64,000 nucleotides of DNA from Fabrea salina (Eukaryota; Ciliophora; Heterotrichea; Heterotrichida; Fabreidae): the NCBI GenBank assembly GCA_022984795.1, contig JALIHJ010000028.1, positions 124,001 to 188,000 of the forward strand, read 5' to 3'. The first letter of the stretch is position 1. Every line of letters begins with the position of its first letter. The notes beneath the pieces are model-generated. The model made no database searches, was not told where the DNA came from, and saw nothing but the letters and a program-made list of their open reading frames with translations. Positions 42,565 through 51,500 of the stretch are shown piece by piece. A program made the position numbers and the translations under genes.

Positions 42565-45500
42565 TTATTTATTGGATTTAAGACTCCTTTCAAGTCCGTT
42601 GAGGGCGTTGACGAGTCCGTCGAACTGCTTCACATCAATGTTAGCAACGACTTCTTCGATCCGCTGGACTCTTTGAATGACTTCTTGGATGCGGGAGTCT
42701 TCTTGAGGAGTGGGTTGTTCTTGAGTTGCCATTACAGGCAGAGTTCGTTCATGAGGTTCTTTGTTCTTGACTGACTTTTCGACTTCTTTCATAGACCTTT
42801 TGGGGTACCTTCTCCACTTCAGGAGCAAAGTAGTGGCTTGTTTGTTTTTGATTCCAGGAAGTTCTTCGATTTCTTTTTCCCACCTTTCTTGTTCTTCTTT
42901 CATGCGCATCACGCTGCTTTCGAACTCCTTTTTGCGGTTGCGTTTTTCGGCAAGTTTGTGGTTGAGTACTGACATTTGTCTTTCTCGTTCCCTTGCTATG
43001 ACTGACTCGAGTTCGCCTAGTTCTTTTTGGTGCTGAGCTATGAGTTGTTCCATTTGTTCTTTTGAAATGTTGCCGCGTTTCTCTAGTTCCTCGCGTTGTC
43101 TTCTTTGTTTTTCTTGCAAAGCTTTCTTTTGTTCCATGAGTTGTTTTTTCTTTTGGATCCTTTCTTCACGTGACCTTTCTTTGGCAATCATTTCTTCAAG
43201 TTCTCTTTGTTGGGCTTCTCGTTGGTGTTTCAGTTGGGACTTTTTGTTTTCGAGTTCTTCAAGTTTTTTCTTGCCTTCTTCTTCGATGGTTTGTTTTTCT
43301 TGTTTGAGTTTGTTTTCGTAGTCGTGGGCCACTAAGTCTTGGCCAGGTTGGTTTAGGTAACTTCTCATCTCAGCAAGTTGTGAGTCGACTAGGTCTAGTA
43401 GTTCTTGTTGGTTGAGTTGTTGTTGGTTCTTCCAGGCTTGTTCTTGTTCGGACTCGCATTCTTTGATGTAGTGGTAGTCTAGTTTGTTGAGAGCTTCGCT
43501 TTCTTCTTTTTGGATCTGAGCTATGGCAGCTTGGTCTTTGCCCGCAGCTCTTGACTTCTGTTTGAATTCTTTGCGGACCATTTCTAGGTCATTTGCTTTG
43601 CGCCGGAGAACGTCTTGGATGACTTGTTTTTGTTTCTTAGCAAGTTTCTTTTTGAGTTTTTCTTGTAGTTTGTACCTTTCTTTTTCGTGTTTGGCTTCTA
43701 AGAGTTGTTTCACAGCACTGAGTTGTTGGTCTTCAGGAATGTTACTGATAGCTTCTTTGATGGCTTTTTCGAGTTTTTGGGAGTTGTTTTGGTTGTGTTG
43801 GAGTTTTTTCTGGAGTTCGAGGCTGTTGCGTTCTTCTTCTTGTTGCTTTTTGATTGCTTGTAGTTTTTCCTGTCTTTTTTGTCTTCGGGATTCAAGTCGT
43901 TGTTCGAGGTCTTTTTTCTGGTCTTGAGTTTGTTGTTCAGTGAACTTCTGGAGTTTGGTTTCAGTGTCTTTTAGCATGGTCATGAGTTGTTCTTTTTCTT
44001 GGGGGTCAGCTTTTTCTATGGTTTGGAGGAGTTGTTCTCTTTTCTTTTCTAAGTTAACTTTTTGTTTGTTAGCTTTAGGAGTGGCTGTTGGGATTTCTGG
44101 TTCTTTAAGCTGAGTTTCGGCTTCTATGAGTTGGGCTTTATGCTTTTGTTCGAGTTCTTTGATTTCAGAGTCTTCTTCGGAGTCGTAGAGTCCTTTGATG
44201 GCTGAGTTCACAGCTTCCAAAGTGACTATTTCGTGCTGTCTAGTTTGGATGTTTTTCTTTTCGAGTTCTTGTTTGTTGATTAAGTTGTCTATTTGTTGTT
44301 TTTTGGATGTTTGGCTTTGGGCTTGTCTTTGTTTTTTCCTTTCTTCGAGTTTTTTAAGTAGGTCTTGGTGCATTTTCATTTGGTTTATGCTTAGCGAACT
44401 TTCTAGGTTCTTGACTTGTTCTTCGTACTCAGCTAAGTACTTGCGTGACTCTTCAGGGTCTGCTGCAATCTTGTTCTGCATTTGTTCGTGGAGTTCCCGA
44501 GCTTTTTGACCGAAAACTTGTTCTCTGACTTGTTGTTTTTCTTGGTTGAACTCTTGTTCGAGTTGGTTTTCTTGGTCTTCTAGGTCTTTTTCAAGTTGTC
44601 GTTTTTCGTTTTGGTGTCTTTTGTTCATGGATTTAGCTTCTTCTTGGAGTTTCTGTTTTTCTTGGGCAAGTTGTCTTCTTTGTTGGGATCGTTTGTTAAG
44701 TCGTTCTTTGAGGTGTTCCGAGTTCTGGTACTTGTCCTGAGAAAGGTTGTTTTCGAGAGACTGCAGTTGGTTTTGGAGTTCGCTCATGAGTTTTTGCTTG
44801 TCTTGTTCCAGTAGTTCGGAGTTTTCTTCGATTTCTTTAATGGCTTCTTGGTAGTCTGAGTCCACTGTGCCTGCTACTGTAAGAGTGCTGGTGTCTAGTT
44901 GGTTGAAGGAGCTAGTGGGTCTCCTCCTAGTTCTGCCTGGGTTGCTTTCCAAGGGTTCTAGTAGTTCGTACAGCACGTTACTGAGGTCTTCAGTTTCTTG
45001 CTGCAGTGACTTCAGGCGGTCTTGGATCTCGTTTGAGTTTTTGTCTAGGAACTCCTCAACCACTCTGTTGTTGCTTCGGATTCTTTCTTTGATGGAACTG
45101 ATAAGGGTGTTGTCTATTTGGTTATTCTCATCTAAGTTCTCTGTAGGCTCAAGAGTAGCTACGTCAGGCTTGTCGTGGAAAAGCATTTCTTTGACTTCGT
45201 CAGCGTCAGACCCAGAGTTGTCTATTTCTTTGCCTTCAATCACTAGCTGCATAGTAGTTCTAGTTCCTTCGTCACCTTCAATTCTCATTTTGTGGTTGCG
45301 TTTTCTGTAAGGAACTTTCTTTTTGCTAGGCAAGTCCCAAGTGAGTTTTCCGTAGTAGTAAGAAAGTGCTGTCAAAATCAGTATTGCTACTACTAGAATC
45401 AGCATAAGTCCTATAACTACTTCCCAGTCTATTTTCAAAACTAAGTTTTCGTCCAGCTTAGTGCCTAGCACGTGCATCGAAGCACCAGTGCGGGGCTGGA

Positions 45501-48500
45501 TAGGTTCGTCAGCGTTAGGACAGGTTTCGTCGTTGCCCATAACTCCAAGCATCATCTGTTTGTTTTGGTTACTAGAGTCTCCAAACAAGTAAATCCCTGG
45601 TTCTTCAAAAGTATACGCAAAGGTAGAAATGCTTTGTTCAGTCACTAAAGTTTTCAAGTAGTCAAACTCAGAGTAGTCAAAGGCAGAATTAGTGTTGACT
45701 AAGGAGTCCTCCATGTAAACTGGGTAGTGGTCTTGAGTCACTGAGAAAACCATAGTGTCTCCAACGTCTATACAGATCACTGGGTTTCTAATGCTAGGAG
45801 TGGACTCTTGCAGTCTTCTGCCAGTTTGGTTCTGCATTGCTGAAGTTGTTCCGTAAAGACCCCTTACTTCTCCGTCCCCGAACGCAACAGACTTCACTTT
45901 GCAAGAAGTACCTGAATTGCAAGCTACTCTTCCGTAGTAACCTTCCATGCTTGACTCACTCATGTAAGTAGTGTTTCCGCTCACAGGGTCGTAAATCTTA
46001 AACCCAGCGTTAGCTCCAAAGGTTACTTGAGGAACTGAATTGCGGCAGCTTTGATCACACACCTCATTAACTTCTTCAACTTCGTCACACTCGCACAAAC
46101 CTATTCCCTGGCTTCTTTTTCCGCTTCCACCACAAGTGTCTTGACAGTCGTTGTCACTTTTGCAGTTGCCGAACTCGTCCCTTACCTGTCCTGGCTCACA
46201 CCTTTCGTAAATCTTTTCAGTGCAGTCTCCACTGCCGTTTGAGTCACTTCTGTCGTTTCCATCTCTGTCAATGTACTCGTAGCCTTTTTGGCAAATGCAA
46301 ATTTCTTCTCTCTTAAGGTACAGTCTGTTTTGGCCTTCGCAGAAACAACTTTTAGCACCTTCTTCTGAAGTAGCTCCTGAAGGACAAGTCTTGCAAGAAG
46401 TAGAAGCTGCTAAGTCGCTGTAAGTGCCAGCTGGGCAGGGCGTGCAAGTGTTTTGACTACCAGCAATGCTAGTGTCTGAGTAAGTTCCAGCAGGGCAAGG
46501 AGTTTCTTCGTAAGAGCCCGCTTGACAGTAGTAACCAGCACTGCATGCATAACCCCTTTCTTCTTCAATGCTAGTAGGAGTGGGCGTAGTAGACTTTCCT
46601 AAGCAAATGTAGCCTGGGTTGCAAGTGTCGCAGTAGATGTTGTCTGAAGTAGCGTACTGTCCAGGAGGGCAATCTTTGCAAACAGGAACAATGTTTTGCC
46701 CCACTCTCCTTGCTTTCTCTGCTACAGTTCCTGGCTCACAGCTTTGTTGTTGAGAAGACCCTTCTGGGCATATGAAGCCTTCGTCGCATTTAAACGGAAG
46801 AGTGTCAGTGTCTTCTGGTGAGTACCCAGGGCAGTAGTAACCTGCTGGGCATATTTTACCACTAGGACTTAAGTTGTCGCAGAACTTGCCCTTTTCGCAT
46901 GCAATAGGTTCGTAAGTCCCACTTGGACAATAAGTGCCCACGTCGCAAGGAGTGTAGCCTGTGGACTTCGAAAGGCAAAAGTAACCAGCTGGGCAAACTT
47001 GGAGTTCTGGTATTTTTCCAGCTTGGTGTCCAGGTGAGTAGTAGCCTCTAGGAGAGTCTACAGGAGTTAAGCTTCCAGCTGGACAATAAAAGCCAGGCCT
47101 GCATGGGTAGTTTGTTACGTTTCCAATTCCTTCGTTGTCGCAAATGTGTCCTGCAGGGCAAGTAACACAACTGCTAGAAGACTTTGCTTTCTCATTGGGA
47201 GAGTAAGTTCCTCTCGGGCACTCAACAGGTTCACTTGACCCCGCCGGACAGTAAGCGCCAGCAGGGCAAGCTTTAGGAACAGGGTCGTTTGGAATACAGT
47301 AAAACCCAGCCTCGCAATCTGAACAGTCAGAAGCAGAGGCACCTCCTTTAGAAGTTCTGAACTTACCCAGTGGACAGGGAGTGGGCAACAAAGTTCCTTC
47401 CAAGCAGTAGTGACCTTCAGGACAAGGCTCTCCAAACCCTAAGTTAGTAAAGGAGTCAGGACTGTCAGTATTACTTCCACTTTCACAGTAAAACCCAGCT
47501 TTGCAGTCTCCTTGGATGCTTCCATTTTGGCAGTACTTTCCAGGAGGACAAGCCATGCAGTGTTTTTTGTCTTGAAGTCCAGTTTTGTCAGTGTAAGTTC
47601 CTGGTGGACAGTTAGTTGCGGGTTGGGAAGTTCCTGCTTCGCAGTATTTTTCGGCTGGGCAAATCACAGGAGTAGTAATAGCTCCAGGACCACAGTAGTA
47701 ACCATAAGGGCACTCCAAACAAGAAGACTGTCCTGTAAATGGCTGGTACTCGCCGTTTTGACACTTAACTTTAGTTCCAGAGGAGCTTCCTTCTGGGCAC
47801 TTATACCCAGCAGGGCATAGTGTAGGTGTAACTGTGTTGGTATCACAGTAGAAACCTGGAGGGCAGTTTTTGCATGAATCTTGGCCAATCTGGTCTTGGT
47901 ACTTACCAGCAGCGCACTCTTTCTCAGACGCTGAGTTGCTGGGGCAGTAGTAACCAGCTCTGCATATTTTAGTAAGTGGCTTGTCAGTAACTTCTCCTGA
48001 TTCACAGTAGTAACCAGCAGCACAAACTGAGGTAACAGAAGTGCCTGCTCTGTCTTTGCAGTAGAAACCAGCAGGACAAGAAGCGCAGTCTGTGGATTTG
48101 GATTTTCCTTGGGCTCCTTGGTAAGTTCCTGGAGCGCAGGGAGTGGGCATTTCAGACCCTTCTTCACAGTAGTAACCTGAAGGGCAAATGTCTCCTGTTA
48201 GTCCGTCTCTAGGCCTGTTTGTAGAAGCTCCTTCTTTGCAGTAGTAACCTTCTTCACAGTTCCCTGTTACTGCAGCTAAGCCAGTAGTTTCACAATACTT
48301 ACCAGGAGTGCACTTTACAGGTTCAACACTTCCTGCTGGGCAGAAGTGACCTTTGGGACATACTGCTCCTTGGGCACTGTTGTCTGGGTCTGCTTTAACT
48401 GCTCCCTGGGTACAGTAGTAACCTCCATTACAGTTTCCGTCTGGGGCAGTGTTTGCGGTTCCTTCACAGTACTTTCCTGGAGGACAACTTATGCACTGAG

Positions 48501-51500
48501 TGCTTTCCCAACGACCTTGTAGTGGATTGTAAGTTCCTTCTGGGCAATCAATCTTGTTTGAGGTCCCTGTAGGGCAGTAGTAACCTGCATCGCATAGAGT
48601 TGGAGTTTCAGTTGCTGCGTTAGGACAATAGTAGCCCCTAGGACAAGTTTTGCAGGAGCTCTGTAGAGTTTGGTCTTGGTAAGTTCCAGGTGGGCAGTCT
48701 TTTTCTTCACTACTACCTTCTGGGCAGTAATGGCCTTTTGTGCATCCTCCCGAAGCAGGCATTAGTTCATAGCTTCCAGCCACACAGTAGAATCCAGCCG
48801 CACAGTCGCCACTGGTAGCTGAGAGTCCTGCATCTCCACAGTACTTTCCTTGGGGGCACTGTATGCAGTCGTCAGATTCATCATTTCCTTGAGAACTAAG
48901 GTAGCTTCCTTTGGGGCAAGCAATTGGTGAAATTGAACCTTCAGGGCAGTAGTGTCCTACAGGGCAGACATTTCCTGTAACTCCGTCGGTTGGAGATGCA
49001 TCAGAGGACTTTCCTATGCAATAGTAGCCAGGACTGCACTTACCAGTAGGAGAGTCTAGCGCATCACTATCGCAGTAGTAACCTCCGTCGCACTCTTTTG
49101 CGTAAGCTATTCCTGAAGGGCAGTAGTACCCCGCTACACATTTGCCTCCTCTCGAGTCTCCTGGCAAAGCAGTTCCTGGGTTCTTAGTTTTCGAACCAAT
49201 TTTGCAGAAATAACCTCCGTCGCAGTCGTTTGTGGGTGCGCTGTTTCCTGTTCCTTGGCAATACTTTCCTGGAGTGCACTGTACGCACTCTGACTGCTCA
49301 GTAATTCCTTCTCTGGGGTTGTAAGTTCCTTCTGGACAAGGGTACTCATTGTTGAATTTAGTTCCTTCTGGACAGTAGTGACCTACTGGGCAAATGTTAG
49401 CGGTGTAGTCGCTTGTGCCTGTTTCACAAAAGTAACCCTTTGGACAAGCACTGCAGTCAGTTTGCCTGTCTAAGTCTTGGTAGGTCCCTGCTGGGCAGTT
49501 TGTGGCTTCATAGGATCCAACGGGGCACTTCTGACCTTTGGTGCAGTAGTGTTTTTCTGTTCCGTCTTCGTTTGGACGAGGAACTCTTGTGCCAGCAAAG
49601 CAGTAAAATCCTCCATCACAGTCACCTTCAACGGCTGAGAGTCCAGTACTAGTGCAGTACTTTCCTTGGGTGCAGTCTCCACAAGCAGTATCGGATTCAG
49701 ACAGAGTGTCTGGGTTAAAACTTCCGGATGGACAGGGGAGCTGAATGGGAGTTCCTTGAAGACAGTAGTAGCCTGCTTCGCATGAACCTTGATCTGAAGT
49801 AGTTGCGTCTGGCTTCTTAAGGGTACCTTTAGTTTTGCACCAGTAACCCGGATCGCACTTTCCTGATTCAGTAGTCAGCCCTTTTTCTGAGCAGTAATAT
49901 CCTGGAGTACAGTCTTGGCATTCGCTTTCTTGAGTCAATCCTTTGCGAGAACCAAAAGTTCCAACTGGGCAATCTTCAGGGATTTGCACGTCGGCTTCAC
50001 AATAAGAACCTTCAGTGCAAGGCTTAGGCTCTTTCAGCTGCTTTTCGTCACAGTAAAACCCTTCGGGACAGTCATGGCATGAACCTTGTGCGTAGAGTCT
50101 GTTGAACTTGGGAGCTTGGCAGAGTAGTTCTGCGCTTTGGCCAGCAGTAGTGTAGGTTCCAGGGTCTGCAATGTTTTGCTTGCCCCAATAAGAACCAACA
50201 GGGCAGTAGTACCCAGCTTCACATTCGTTTGCAGAAATGTTAGCCTCGTCTCCTTTACAGAACTTGCCTGCTGTGCACGGTCTACACCAAGAGCTATCCT
50301 TTGCTCCTGTGTCTGGATTGTAAGAACCTGGAGGGCAGTCTCTTTTTCCCGGGAACCCTGGTTCACAGTAACCACCTGCTGAGCAGTCTGAGCTAGCTGG
50401 AGTTCCTGAAGTACTCCCTTCGCTGCACTGGTAACCTGAAGTGCAGTACCCGTCTGCCACCATTAGTCCTGGCTGCGAGCAGTAAGACCCCTCAGAGCAG
50501 TTAGTGCAGTCGGTTTCTTTTGTGAGTCCTAGTTCACGTCCTAGTTTCCCTTTAGGGCAGAATATTGGCTCGCTAATTCCAGCTGTGCAGTAGTAACCAA
50601 CAGGACAAATTATAGGTTCTGCAGTTCCAAGTGGGCAGTAGGAACCTGCAGGACAGGTTGAGCAGTCTCCAGAAGAGGCCCCAGCAGTTTCTCTTCTATA
50701 TTCACCTCCAGGACATGGGTTCATAAAAGGCCCGTGTGAACCTCCAGGGCAGTAGTAGCCAGGGGAGCACTCTCCTATGTCTGAATAAGAACCTAAAATA
50801 GTGTATTTTCCATCTGATGAGTTTACACATTCGCCAAGACTAGTGGCACCTGCAGTTTCTCTTTTTTTGCCTGCTGGACAGGGAGTGGGTTCTTTAGAGT
50901 TGGGTCCACAGTAATGACCTTTGGGACACTCAATTTTAGTTGAGGTTTCTGTGCCTTCTGGACAATAGTAGCCCGCTGGGCAATCTGTCTTAGCTGAGTC
51001 TCCTGTTCCTGCATCACACATGTATCCAGCTGGGCAAGGATAGCACTCGTAAGCACCAGGTTTTGAGTAAGTTTTAGCAGGACATTGCAGTTCCGTAGTG
51101 CTGCCTTCTGGGCAGTAGTTTCCTTCTGTGCAGGCTGAGCATGATGATTTTCCGGATGCACCGTTGAAAGTTCCTTTAGAGCACAGAGTAAAAGTAGGAG
51201 AACCTTCTAGACAAAAAGCCCCTGCTGGGCAGTCAGTGCAATCTGCGGAATCGGTTAAGTTGTAAAGGGTAGTGTATTTTCCCGCTGGGCATGGATGCTG
51301 AGTAGGTCTTTCTGTCTTTAAGGGACAATAGTGACCAGGTGCACATCTTCCAGAAATAAACTCAGCTCCTCTTTCACAGTATTTTCCTGCTTCACAGTCT
51401 GTACAGTCACTAGAATCATCTGATCCGATCTCCCAAAGATATTGTCCTGCTGGACAAGCGTTCTGGTGACTGAATTTAGTTCCAGCTGGGCAATAGTGGC